Below, one piece after another: positions 48,201 through 61,900 of a stretch of 64,000 nucleotides of DNA. The stretch lies in assembly GCA_036365455.1 (NCBI GenBank), contig JAWQUS010000004.1:7571501-7635500 (forward strand). The letters run 5' to 3'. The stretch's first letter is position 1, and every line of letters starts with the position of its first letter. Both the position numbers and the translations under genes were made by a program. The notes under the pieces are model-generated. The model saw only the letters and a program-made list of their open reading frames with translations. It was not told the origin of the DNA and searched no databases. The stretch comes from Macrosoma leucophasiata. Lineage: Eukaryota; Arthropoda; Insecta; Lepidoptera; Hedylidae.

Positions 48201-48245
48201 AAAATAGAAATCGAATCTATGAATTCTAAGATCATTCTGGAATAC

Positions 48246-48752
48246 CTACTGCTTGCATTTGTGGGCGGGCGCTCCCAAATAACAGCTTGGTCTACTTGAC
48301 TCCCTGCGAAGAGGCGCTTTTGGATTTGTTAACGATCCAGGACTTCCTGACAGGTTCGAACATCTAAGCTTGCGCAGGGACATTGGAAGTATGTGCGTTT
48401 TTACCGTCTCTACGACGTGCGAGTGCTCTGCTGTGCTGTTTGATATGGTGCCATCCTCTCTTTTCTTACACCGCACTAACCCGTCGAAAAGAGAGGTTCC
48501 ATACATAGACTGGACGGATGGCAGTGCTCAACGGTTCGGTTTTCGCGTTTGTTTCTGCCCAGAACGTGTAATTTCTGGAACTTCTCTCTGAGATGTTCTC
48601 CCGGTGCTACAATATGGAGTTCTTCAAAAATGCCAACAAAAGAGTCTTTTGGGTTGGCAGCGCGTTAGCAACTTCCCTGGTGTTGCAAATATTCATAGGC
48701 AACCGTGACCACCTTCCATCAGGTCGCCCGTTTGCTTGTCAATCTTAATTTA
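48246..48752 (+). mobile_element. CR1/Jockey-like LINE, 3' fragment
   Basis: Forward relative of 9818-10350: HLWAGAPK-like start, the SLRRDIGSMCVF segment, then RFGFRVCFCPERVISGTSL and the tail GAGTCTTTTGGGTTGGCAGCGCG. Frames are broken. Confidence 0.75.
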
Positions 48753-48894
48753 AAGTTAAGCTTTTCGCGGTCGGTTCGGAGACCGCAGGTTCGATTCCTG
48801 ATTCCTGTTAGTTCCTTAGTTATCCATAGATGTCGTTCACCGACTCTAAATCGGTTAAAAATCAAAAAAGGCAAAATTTGACGCATCGTTGTGG

Positions 48895-48966
48895 GACTTC
48901 GGTAGCGGTGGTAAAGCGGCTGGACTGGTTATCCTGAAGTCGCAGGTTCGATTCCTGCCCGAAGAC
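48895..48966 (+). repeat. tRNA-like sequence, single copy
   Basis: GACTTCGGTAGCGGTGGTAAAGCGGCTGGACTGG start and a GCAGG TTCGATT CCTGC T-arm, ending CGAAGAC. Acceptor pairs 6 of 7. Followed by CAAATTTTTATTTCC like the pair at 40360-40667, so the same family. A T-arm-like piece (GCAGGTTCGATTCCTG) also occurs at 48784. Confidence 0.5.
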
Positions 48967-49452
48967 AAATTTTTATTTCCTTTAATTACTGTGTAATATC
49001 GCTTTTACCATGATCTGTAGGTAAAAGCGTTAGGTATGACACAGGTCTACTTTGTTATTCGATGACGACACGTGACATCCAATTTACTGATCGTTAAGGT
49101 CCCTAGTAGTTTAAAAGTACGCAATTTAGTGTATTTTTGGATTTCCATTACATTGGTTTTGTTTTGCGGTAATTCTGACGATTAAAAAAGCATCGCACTT
49201 TCCTTCTTGAGACCAAAAAGAAAGTTTGGATTACCCACTTGATAAAGTGTTTGCACCAACAGCTCTGCTGGTGGTTACCAGTTACCAGCACAGAGTTACC
49301 AGTTCATTAACACGTGTCATAAGAAATAGGTGTATATTGTAGATTAGGATATGATGAGGCTGACATATCCTCCAGTGAACAAAAGTTTATTTATTACGTT
49401 GTTTTCCTTTTTTGAGACAAAAAAGAAAGTTAAGGTTACCCATTTAAAAATA

Positions 49453-50085
49453 GGTCAAGTGCGTGTCGGGCCACGCGCAGTGTAGGGTTCCGTAGTTACA
49501 GAGTAAGAAATGTTATGAAAAAAAAAATATATTCTATACGGAGTTGTTCGAAATTTTCTAGAAAAATACATTTGGTCGACTATTACTCGCAAACTTGCAG
49601 GGCCAACTTATGTGTGATAGTTTTCCTTTTAATTTCGTTATATGTAGCTACTATCGCCGTAACGTTTGAATTTCTAACAACAACCGTTTAGTCTGTAGGG
49701 GGGGGAGGACACTTGAGTCTAACGAAAATTTGCACTTTATAGCTTAATAAGTCACGAACAGTTAACTAAATCGAAAAATGATGTTCGCACACCCATAATA
49801 TTTTTAAAAGACTTATCCAACGATACCCACCACACTATATGAAAATCGAAAATAAAAAAAAATATCCGCGTGTTACTAGTAGGGGAGGTTACCCTAAAAA
49901 AGTTTTTTTTCACGTTTTTATTCTACCACTTTGTCGGCGTAATTAAGGTGTATACTTGTGCCAAATTTCAAGTCTCTAGTACTAATAGTTTTTGCGCTAA
50001 ACCGCGGACGGACAGACAGACAGACAGACAGACGGACATGGCGAAACTATAAGGGTTCCTTGTTTACTACGGAACCCTAAAAAAG
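49453..50085 (+). repeat. microsatellite-associated repeat (MINE/Helitron-like)
   Basis: Starts AGGTCAAGTGCGTGTCGGGC, contains CGCAGTGTAGGGTTCCGTAG, ends with a (GACA)n tract (GGACGGACAGACAGACAGACA) and ACTACGGAACCCTAAAA. Reverse sister at 2365-3245. From memory this is a classic moth repeat seen around tetranucleotide microsatellites. Confidence 0.65.
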
Positions 50086-50545
50086 TGTTTGCGCCTGCTG
50101 CTTTGCTGGTGGTTAGAAGTTGCCATTTCATACACACACGCCTTAATAACGTCAGCTATCTGAATAATAATTGTGGTTAGGTACCTACACCATAATATTA
50201 TGTCTGTTAATAAACCTCAATGTGTTTGGCTCAATTAGTCTTAGATTGTAAATAAATAATTGGGATTTCCCAGCGGATTTTCCTCATTAAATTCATTTTA
50301 CTATAAATCTTGGTGTCGCATTCATTAAACGCATGTACTCGTATGTTATTCAATGACTCAAGAATTAAGTTGCTAAAGGTAGAATTCGCTGAAAAGCAAT
50401 AGCATAACACACAATAGTTCAAATCAATATCTGAGAAATAGAGAATACGTCCTCATCAACCTATCAAGAGGTCTTTATTATTTTTTCCAACTAAGATACA
50501 AAAAATACACAGTTTGCTCTTGCATGGTCTAAAACCAGAGAATAC

Positions 50546-50615
50546 TAAAACGTACCCGGCGAATCGTGGGTGTTTGCAGGTATGCTTGAATGCCGTGCAT
50601 GAATGCATGCAATTT
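50546..50615. repeat. short dispersed repeat fragment (CCGGCGAATCGTGGGTGTTTGC family)
   Basis: Same block as at 54600-54650 and, reversed, 58905-58940. Related weaker copies near 11930, 30020-30120 and 51710. Confidence 0.55.
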
Positions 50616-50619
50616 CCTC

Positions 50620-52895
50620 TGCTTAAAATTGATGATCGGAAATGAACATGGTCTCAAAAATCACCCCTAAATCAGAAAACGAAAGACATTGTATTACTTT
50701 CTATTAGATATGTAGAAGGAAGGGTGAGTCGTGAGTGGTGACTTCCTACTCGTGACTTGCATAATGTATGGGGTTCATGACGCCTAAGACTGCCACTGAT
50801 CGCGTTTCTCATTTTTAACCGTCTTCGAAATAAGTAGGAGGTTCTCTATTCGTTCGGATCTTTTTTTTAATGTAGGTATGTTCACCGATAATTTAAAAAC
50901 GCCTGTACCGATTTGGCTAATTTTTTTTTGTTTGAAAGACTTCAAATCTATGACTCGGTAGGTACGTAGCCCATATTAAAGTAATTGTCCTATTATAATT
51001 AATAGGTTACGTGTTTTTTTTCCTTTAATGAAATTATCTAATTGAGTTTATTTTGAGCTTTTTAGTGTTTTTCGTATACTCAGTTTTTAATTTTATTGAA
51101 GGCGGTTTTTTTAGGGTTCCGTACCTTAAAAAGAAAAAAGGAATTCTTATAGGATCACTCGTGCGTCTGTCTGTCTGTCTGTCCGTCTGTCACAGCCAAT
51201 TTGCTCCGAAACTACTCGACCGATTGAGTTGAAATTTGATGAATATATGTAAATTGGTGACCCAAAGATGAACACGTCAAGTAAAATAATAAATTTTAAA
51301 CAGGGGAGTAAATAAGAAAAAAAAATTTCGTAAACCGCGTCGTGTGACATATCAAATGAAAGAAGTTGTTGTCAGCATCTCAGATATATTTTTTTTATAA
51401 TTTTTGCATAAACAAATTTGAAGTTATTTAAGAAAAACGACGAAAATTGACCATCCCCCCCCTATCTCTACTACTAGGTACGCAGTACCTACCTAGATAA
51501 CTCGGCGTTATGATCCATAGCATTCGATTTTTTAATTTAAAATAAGGCTGGCCTGGCAATGCCTCTGGCTTACTCTGCGTCTTATGCCTCAGTATTCTAG
51601 TGATAGTAGGCCACTGCTGATATGCCTGGGTTAGATTAGTACCCCGGGTCAAGGGTGTTCGGATTTTTTTGGTAGTTTACTAATGTAAGATGCCAATAAC
51701 TTCGCCACCACATCGGATAAAACGTATTTGGCGAAACGTGGGTGCATGTATGTATGCTTGTTTAACATATAAAATATCGTTAAATCATGTCTCGAAAATA
51801 TTTATTTTTTATTATTTATATTTCACCTTTATAATTTCCAACAACCATAAATAACAAGTTATTCTTATAACTTACATAGTTATGCATTTAATTTGTCTAA
51901 GTTTATGCATTTAATTTTGTTATATATTATATATACACCGGGTCTAGGTCTCCTCCAATTTAAGTACTCCTTGTTTTTTTTACATTTTGCTTTCTCCATC
52001 GTTTTTCTGTTATTGCGATTAAGCGATTTTTGTAGTATCATATCTTTGAAAACCATTTTGGATACGGGGTTCTTTTATTAGTTTAGGAACTAGGAAATCC
52101 CCACATTCCCCGAGTTCACATCGATATATCAAACTAAACATTCGCTTGTACATGCGCAATATCAATCCCACCAAAAACATTTTCTTGTAAATTGTTGGCA
52201 AGACGAAACCATATCGCTCGCACTCTGAAAAATACGTTGGTTGCCCAGTTTTTAATAGATATTTTGAACCTACGTTCAAAAAACGATGAAGCGTTTCGAG
52301 AACAGGTAGGTAGGTTGCTCGTTTTGGCGGGGTCACTCTCGTGCCCCCAGATCTCTTATTTTACTTAGGTATGTCATTTACATATGACTGTTCACCCAAC
52401 ATTCTCAAAATATCTATACACAATTTCAATAATAAGCGAGTGTAATTCGTAACGTAAAAAAAAAACACGCCTGTCAAACATTTAATAGGCACTTTTTATT
52501 GTGTGCAGCATTTAAACTATCAGACGGAATGTGATATTTTCAATATTTATTATGTATATCGTTTATATACATGAAGTTGGGTATTAATTCGAGATTACGT
52601 TTAGATATTTATAATGTCCAAGCGTATCATCGTTTTCAAACCGGTCGAACAGACCTTGTTGTTAAGAACTTCAGTCGTAATTTGCACTTGGTTAGGTTTG
52701 CACGCTATATAATACCTCTCACTATAATGAATTATTTACTATAAATATCAGTGTTAGTTGATATAAATGAAGTGATGTTAAGTTAATGTTTTTGTATAGG
52801 TAATCACTGACACCCCGGTTTATTCCGGATTTTCGGACCTTGAGCGATTTTTTTTTTAGTTATTGTAGTTTTTCCTTGTTCACAAACAAGTATTG
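50620..52895. other. non-coding DNA with old repeat fragments
   Basis: Includes a CTTCGAAATAAGTAGGAGGTTCTCTATTCG block (about 50820) similar to one at 22660, and a (CTGT)n tract after TTTTAGGGTTCCGTACCTTA at 51113-51195. No gene seen. The serpin promoter and any 5' UTR should lie at the right end. Confidence 0.5.
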
Positions 52896-52900
52896 TCGTG

Positions 52901-52928
52901 ATGAGGTGGTTCATTATACTTTTTTTTG
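52901..52928 (+). CDS. serpin exon 1 (signal peptide start)
   Basis: 28 bp, MRWFIILFF plus one base, donor GTGAGT, phase 1. Inferred from phase match with the 55411 exon and the hydrophobic residues it supplies; there is no independent homology. Confidence 0.75.
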
Positions 52929-55900
52929 GTGAGTTCCTATTTAATGACTTCTAATTTTCATGCCATCGTCTTGATTTAGTCGTGAATAACCTAATGGACT
53001 TGGATTTAAACCGGTTTTAAAAGACACACATTTTATAATTAATAAAAAAAACTCGATTAGTTCAAATATTTTATTCTTAAGTTATGTAGAAAAGCATGTT
53101 ATTAATTATTTGCTTTTACCCGCTTTGTCTTTGTTTGTACTCATTATAGGTATAAGTATATTTAATTTTCTGGATCTAAACAAGCGCGACACGAATCTTT
53201 TTGATAAGAGATTCGTCAAGGTCTAGGTCAGCTACCTATTTAGGGCCGATTGCACCGTCGTTTTAAGTTCTTAAACAAGTTCATTAACATTATTAGGATT
53301 TCACCGACGATAATTGTTCGAGATAAGGTTGAAATTGGATGCACATTTTAAGCTAAGCCGCGGTTTATTAAACTCAGTTCTCAGAGCAAACGGTGAAATC
53401 CACCCTTAGTGTGTAATTTAAAGTCCAGGTGACGTCAATAATCGAGAGCAAAATACATCAAAATAGGTTAAGTAGTTTAGTAAGAGACGAATAACATTAT
53501 GATCACATACCTACACACCTTCCTGCCGCCACATGGTAGTTAATGTTCTGTACCTACATAGGTAGGTACCACTTATAGTTTGTTTTAATGTTAAAATATT
53601 TGTGTCAGTGAACCTGTTAAGAAAACAATATTATCGTAATAGTAGGCAGGTCCTTGGTGATTCTTGGGTGATTCCGATAAATCACTGCCGCCAAACAACA
53701 GGTACAGTTCATTGTTTATGTATTAGGTTTAAATTAGGTAAATATATATCTACTTTAACTGGTACAGTTTACAGATATGTTGTTTGGCGGTAAAACATTT
53801 GATTAGCAAATACACCTACCCAGCAAGTAAAACTAAAACTGCCTAATACCTACCTGTTTTTTCTATTGGAGGTGACAAAAAAAACACATAGGTGCCTAGG
53901 TGGTAAGAAAATATTCTTATAGTAGTAACACACGTCCGGAAAATAATAAGCAATTTGATCAATTTATACTAAAATTGGAATTGTTGTTGCAACATTGTTT
54001 CAATAAAAGATGTATTATTTGTGGAGATTTTAATGTGGACATGTTGACAGAAAATAATAACAAAAGGATAATACTAAATTTGTTACAGTTTTATACTTTT
54101 AGGCATTTACTGTATGAAGTTACATTTATTCGAAATGATATCAATTCGTGTATTGATAATATCTACACTAACATTCCCAGTGACGACTTATTTAGGGTCA
54201 AAGTTGATCACAATGGACTACCTGATGGTCATGCTGCTCTTTTATTGCAAATGGCTGTAAAAAAGGGAATAAAAAGTATCAATTATCTTTTTATAAGATG
54301 ATAGAAAAAAAATACGTCATAAAAATGTACAATAAAGGGATGAATTGCTACAATCAACATTGAATTATAATGAATTTAGAATATGTGTAATGAATATTAG
54401 TATAATAAATATAATAAGTTACGATTGTTTACTCTAAAAAACAAAAAGCTAAATTAAAATTATATAATATATACCTATCCAGAAATAAGATATTACAAAG
54501 TACCTAAATTAGATTATAATAAAAAAGTGCAATAATCTGTAATAAATATTAATTGCCCGGAGATGTCAACAGGCTCGCCACCTGTTACATGGGCCAAAAC
54601 GTAACCGGCGAATCGTGGGTGTTTGCATGTATGCTTGAATGCATGCATTTACCTCTGCCTACCCCTTCGGGGATTACAGGCGTGAAGTTACGAAGTTACG
54701 TTAAATATTAATAAAAATTTAATAATAAGGTAAAATTGTAGATATTCTTAACTAATGCATTTAAATTAAAAACATAAGTTTTTAGAATTATGAATCGCAT
54801 GTTCGTAAATTATTTGATGAAAACAAGAAATAAAAGGCTTTTTTATTTTTATTTTATTTATCGTGGATCTTATGGTGCTTTTTCACCAGAGATGTACTAT
54901 GCTACGTTGCTATGGATGCGTTTGATATCCATCAATCATATTCATTGGTGCACATATCTATCTACTGTGACATAGCGTGGCACTGGTGGAAACGGATTCA
55001 TCTAAAATATGTTTTTTATATGAAAGGATGTGTGCTATGGATGCGTGCTACCTATGGATGCGTGCTACCTATGGATGCGTGCTACCTATGGATGCGTGCT
55101 ACCTATGGATGCGTGGTATGGGCCGTCGCGAGTGGTGTAGCTACGAGTATGTGCAGAGCAGAGTACCTACAGTATGCCGCGCACTTTGCGGCGGCGTAGG
55201 TATCTTCATAACGCATCTTCCTCGTATAGATACATAGCTTAGTATTGGTGGAAATGGTCACATATTTTCGTAGCGTAGATTTCACATCGTCGCAGCATAG
55301 CTGCATAGCACTCTGGTGGAAAATCATTTACGGGAATATCCTCATTAACAAAAAAAAAATTTCTGACAAATAAGTAAAGTTTCTTTACCAAATAAATATA
55401 TCTATTCCAGTGCCATACGCAAGATGTGCTCCGAACTTCACAATCACCCCGGAACTCCTCGAGAGTGTGTTCGGCTTGCCTCCTCTAAACGGGACGTTGG
55501 TGGACCAATCAGTAGTGGCGCCACCGGCGGCAGGGCAGGTGGCTCAGGCCGCGGCAGTAGTGCCAAACCCAACTAATGAGCTGAACGACTTTGAAGAATC
55601 CGACGTATTTATTCCAGCTGCTGCTGATTATGATAAATTCGATTGGACGCTTACAAAGGTTTGAGCAATTTTAACGCAGCTTTTTCACATTTAGGTCAAC
55701 AAATAAGGGTGCTGAAGATGCTCGGAAATCACTGTAACAAGTGTAATGATAGGCGAGCTGTTCCTCTAATGGAGATTTAATGATAACGATTACAACCAAG
55801 ATGTAGTCTTCTACATCATGGGTAATATCATTAGTGGGTTAATAACTCTACAATTTTTACTTATCAGTACTAATTAATGTGCTTGAGGAAACATAGATAA

Positions 55901-58900
55901 TAATGTTGATGAATTACATATCCATGTCATAATTAACAAACAATTTCAATATCTCTACCACACTACAAATATACCACAGTATTTTTTTGAGAAAATATCA
56001 ATACAATAAACGGTATTAAAAGTGGGACAGTCTTTTGTTATTATGGGATGGGACATAGGTATTCAAAAAAATTCAAAATTCAAATCATTTATTTCAAATT
56101 GGTCTACAAGGACACTTTTGCATTGTCGGGTTATGAGCTACCTAGAGAGAATGACTTTTAATTATAATCCAATTCATTAATACCAATTTAATAATAATAT
56201 TTAACCGATATGGAAATCATCAAATTTTTCAATTCCTTCATAGAAGAAAAAGAAAAATCTGTTCGTCATAATCATAGTCATTCACTTAGCAGAGTTCCAA
56301 GTGCAGGCACTACTGAGAAGAACTCCGCTACCCAGCAAACTCAGCGTGTTGCTCTTTTGTCAAAACATTAGATTTAATACAAATATTATTCAATAGAATA
56401 ATGATAATATGCATATAAATATTTGCATATAAATACATACGCAAATACCCATCAACAGCTTAATATAGATAGAAAATAACACCCGCAAATCATAACAGAC
56501 CAGTCCCCACAATCAGCACCCATTCACGAGTATGACGCATGTGGCAGCCATTGCTCTCCTCGACCATTTTGAAGTATGATATGGACCTTACTCATATCCC
56601 ATAGGTATAAGGCTTTCTTTAAGCGAAGATACATTCATGAATATCTTATCAACCATTTCTTGCAGCGCGTAGCGTCATGCTCACAGGAGAACTTTTTGCT
56701 ATCACCATTGGGACTTAAGTTGGCCCTTTCGATACTCATGGAAGCTTCGACGGGCAACACCCAGGCCGAGTTGTCTTCTGTATTGGGACTCGACCTAGAC
56801 AGAAATGTTATCCGGATGAAGTTTGCAAAAATATTGGATTCATTACAGGTTTGTGTTTATAAAATGAAATATTAAGTAATGATCAATGTCATTTAGATAA
56901 AAGCAAACTGATATCAATCAGGAATGAAGATGAGAGTTAACCAGATAATTCAGTGAAACAGAGATGTTTCATAATAACATTTAAATTAAACATCTAACAA
57001 CAATGAACGAAGAAGAATGGGTATTTTCTATGTAATTAAGGTGTCAATCACGCATGCAGTTCACATTGCTGTTAAGTGTCAGTGTACAGTCATCTGTAGC
57101 CTACAGACAACCAAAGACCAGAGGTCAAAATACAGATGCGTTGCAACCCTGAGACCTTAGTTTTTATGTCACTGTGATAGTTATTACGCCATCCATTACC
57201 GTTTAACCGGAACACGATAGTGCTGAACACTACCATAAAGTCCGCCTCATGATGAACTTGGCGACAGATAGTTGAGGTAATAGAGCCTATAGACCAATAT
57301 AAAGATTGAATTGAAGTAAATGTGTTTTATTTCAGACAACTACAACACGTTATATCCTCAACTTGGGAAGTAGGATTTATGTGGCGGACAACGCGGAAGT
57401 TCGGCAACGATTTGCTGCCATCTCTCAACAGTATTATAAGACTGAAATATTGAAAGCAGATTTCTCCAAACCTAAAGTTGCAGCAGCTGACATTAATCAA
57501 TGGGTATCAAACTTAACACACGGGAGAATACCGGATTTGGTTGATGAAGGTGAGATTATTGAGGTACTTCATGGAAATTAAAATTATTTGTTATTCTCGA
57601 CTATTTGAATCATTGGCTTTGATTTTTAAATCACGCAAAAGTCTCACTCTCTTCTCTGGTTTTACAGTAAATCATCTAGGAAATCTTATTATCTCACCGT
57701 CAGTAACGCACGACGGCTTCGTTTTGTGTTTCATTGGTGTAATCATTTCAAACGAAAGTTCAAAGTTTCAAGGTTTGAAAATATACATAGGTATAGTTGC
57801 TATTTTTAAGTTTCATCGAATACGCAATGAAATTAAAATAAAAAAACTTTAAAACATAGGTTTTTGAAATAGTGAAAAGAAATATTAATTGTTCCGTAAG
57901 TGTCTTTAACGTAGGTAATTATAGGAATTAATGAGATGATTGCATTTAATACAATTTTATTATCCTGTTAATTGACTGATATCACTTAGTGTTTTTAAAT
58001 ATTGTAGTAATATAGGTCAAGAGGAAAGAAAATAATTGAAACGAATAAGTACACACAACAAGAAGATATATTACTTACAAGTGGCATGTTTTCTTACAGC
58101 ATATGAAATGTTTATCATGAACATTTCTTTAATTGTTAGGATAGTACTTGAATGTTATAAATGTAGCTTTATTATCAAAGTTATCAACTGATTAGAAGTT
58201 ACACTAGATGTAATCTATCTTTGTATATTATTTAAAAATGAATCGTTAAATGTGTTGCTAAGCGCGAAACTCGAGAACGGCTGAACCGTATTGGCTGATT
58301 TCTTCTTTTTGTGTTTGATGAATAGCCTGAGAAAGGTTCTTACGTAGCGAAAAAACTTAAGAAATACGACGAAAATAGTAAAAACGATAATCTATTTAAT
58401 TTAATCATACAAACTGCTGTATCCCCAGCTGTCAAACATTTGACGACAATCAGAATGATGACGCTTTCATCACATTAGATAATAAGTACTAATTACCATC
58501 GACCATAAAACCTGGATATTAATAAAGTCTTTCAATATTATTTTATTTCTATTAGACGGCGACAGGCCAACTTTAGATACTAAGATCTGTCGGGGCTGAT
58601 TAATATTAAAAAATCTATGTAACTTTGTTTTAGAGAAATAGGGCAGAATAAGGTCTTGGACAGCTACTCACAATATAGGATTCTTCAAAAATGACGTCAA
58701 AAGAGTCCTTCAGGGCTGGCAGCGCGTTGGCAACTCCCCTGGTGTTGCAAATGTCCATAGGCAACGGTGACCACTTTCCATCAGGCGGCCCGTCTGCTTG
58801 TCTGTCATCCTAATGATATAAAAAAACTTATATGATATAACTTAACGTAACTTCACGCCTGTAATCTCCGAAGGGGTATGCAGAGGTATATGAATGCATT

Positions 58901-61900
58901 CAAGCATACAAGCAAAAACTCACGATTCGCCGGTTATGTTTCAGCCCATGTAACAGGTGGCGAGCCTGTTGCCATCTCCGGCCACATTACCAAACGCCGA
59001 GGTACTGGGAAACTTCCAGAACTTATATGTATGTTTACTAATGATGTTATTTCCGATGTTTTAGATGATGTGACTGGCGTAGCACTTCTAGTATTGAATA
59101 CGTTGTTCTTCAAAGGAACATGGCGACACCAATTTGTACCAAATGCTACACGGGAGGATAGCTTCTATGTGAATAGTACAATGAAAAAACAATCTCCATT
59201 TATGCATGTCAGGGATAAATTCTACTTTTCTGACTCCTCGAAGTTCAATGCTAAGATCTTGAGGATGCCCTATTTGGTAAGCTTTTATCAAGTACTTAGT
59301 ATTATACAAGAAATCTACTCTTTTTTTATGTAATAAAAGTGGTAAATAAGTATGCTGTTCACATTGATGTTAAGTGATGACTGCAGCCTATAGCCACCAC
59401 ACAATGACCAGAGGTCAAAATGCAGATGCGTTGCCTCTCCTGAGGGCTAAGGTGTTATGCCTCTGTGCCGGAAATTACAGGGCCGTACATTACCACCTGA
59501 CCGGAACACGATAGTGCTGAACACTATCATTTAGCGGCAAGTATATTAGGTAATGCGGTAGTGCCTACGCCCGCGAGCTCCGTCACTGGAGCTCTACCAC
59601 CAGTAAAAGATAGTGCAGTATTGCGAGTCTTGGGAGCCTTACGGCAGATCGGTTGTTTTTTTCTGGGACAGACCTATGTAGGCGGCGCGTCTTGAAACGG
59701 CCACTAGTCTACTTCACCGGGTAATCGGCGTGCGCAGAAGGCGCTCCGATGGGATAAAGAGCTGGACTTAATACAAGGGGAATTTCATATTATATTTTTG
59801 TGATACCTATGAATATTCGTTTCTAACGTGTACACCAAAAGAATAACTTTGAATTACATTACCATCACGCCAAGTCCCTTCTGGGGTAGGCAGAGCGTGT
59901 GGACCACCTTGGCACACCTCTTGTGCTTCTTCTACATTCATCATTCTCTTCATACACGCACGCCGATTCTTAAGACTCTTAATCCCACTCTTTGGTGAGA
60001 TTCACAGACCGCACTACGACTTTACTTTCAAGCGTAGTACGCTTCGAACTGTCAAATCCCATACATTTCTGACAGTTCTAAGCATACTTTGCTCAAAGTA
60101 AAGTCGTAGTGCGGTCTGTGAATCTCGCACAGAGAGATAACATTATTTTATAATGATTACACACATACAATATACATTAGTTGAAACAGGTTCAAAAATT
60201 AAAGTTCAATAAGCCTTACCCGTTATTCAGAAACGTATATTAAATACATTTTAGCTATAGAATGCTTTGTCTTTGTCAGTTGCATTATCAAATGTGCAGG
60301 CTATAAAAAGATAAAGGAGAGATTAGCAACACTTTAGCTAAAATACGTTTATGAATAAGGGGGTAAAAGTTTATAAAGTGAATATTTCTTCAAGACATTG
60401 TGTTGGCAGTAGTTTCGTTAAATTTCAGAGAGCTTTTGAAACGCCCAGAATAATTCTTGATCAGAAAATAATGTAGATAATTTGTTAATTTTTGTAATTT
60501 GTTTTCCAGGGCAGCAAATTCGCGATGTATATTGTCTTGCCAAACTCAATAATGGGCTTACCGCAAATATACAATGAATTGAGCGAGCTTCGGGCTGAAT
60601 TATACTATCTTCGGGAGCATTTAGTGGATGTTACCTTGCCTAAGTTCCAATTTGAATATACATCACAGTTAGACGGAATATTACAAGAGGTAAGTCAATA
60701 TTATATTTTAAATACTTGCCCGATGAGAGACAAAAGAGAACTTAGGCAATTAAATGAAATTCAATAGGTACACTATTCTTTTAATTCCACAGAATTCTGT
60801 AAATCACTTGATGCGTCAAGATTAAAGATTTTTTAAAAGTGAGTATTATTGGATAGATGTAGGTATATCTATCTATTATTACTTACCTTTTGGCGTGTAA
60901 GGGGTCTCAACCAACACCATCGAGACTCAAGCCAACCTCACCTGCACGTGGTGCACCCTGCTGCACAACAAACGAGGCTCTGGCGACCTGCCAATACGCA
61001 CTGGACCAGCGTGGCGGGTTATGGTCTAAACCCCCCAGATGGAAATGCAGACAAGGGAAAGGCCCCAAGTGCCCGGCGGCTCCAGTAGCAAAACCGGCGT
61101 GGACGGGCGCTGGTCGAGCTCTGGAGCCAGGGGTGCTAAGAATCGCCGGGTGAGTCGCTTCCGTCAAACGACTTCGGCATGCACAACGGAAAACCGACGT
61201 AGGTTATCACTGGTAACATACAATACACGCACTTTAAGGACAGACGAGAATTGCTGAGCTGGAAGAAGAATTGAACAAGTTGCACTGGGACATCTTGGGG
61301 CTATCTGAAGTCCGTAGAGAGGGAGAGGGCACGATAACCCTAAAGTCTGGCAACTTGTTCTTCTACCGGGAGGGCGACCAGCAGTCCCAAGGTGGAGTCG
61401 GGTTTATCGTCCACAAGTCTCTCGTTAACAACATTGAATGCATCACGAGTGTGTCGAGTAGGGTCGTCTACCTGATACTCAGAATATCCAAGAGATATTC
61501 CATGAAGGTCATCCAGGTCTACGCACCGACCTCGGCACATCCGGACGACGAGGTGGAAGCTATGTATGAGGACATCAGTAGGGCCATACATACTTCCAAA
61601 ACGTATTTCACTGTTGTTATGGAAGGCTTCAACGCAAAACTGGGCAAGGGATGCGATAATGAGCTGAGAGTGGGGCAATTTGGATGTGGGCATCGGAACC
61701 CTAGGGGCCAGAGGCTGGCCAACTTTTTGGAGAAGGAGGAACTCTTCATGATGAACTCCTTTTTCATGAAGCCGCCTCATAGGAAATGGACCTGGATGAG
61801 CCCCGACGGTTCCACAAAAAATGAGATAGACTTCATTATGACCACCAAGAAACACATATTCAATGATGTCTCCGTGATTCACAGGGTGAAAACCGGAAGT

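Noticed and set aside
54912..55237. Repetitive frames rich in MDACYLWMRATYG
   Set aside because: Translation of the 17 bp minisatellite inside a MITE, in two different frames.
57541..57852. 103-residue frame after serpin exon 4
   Set aside because: Intron sequence in a different frame; the exon 4 donor at 57550 fits the phase needed by exon 5.
58878..59064. Upstream extension of serpin exon 5 from a repeat-derived ATG
   Set aside because: The extension is the CCGAAGGGGTAGGCAGAGG repeat; the acceptor at 59063-59064 restores phase with exon 4.
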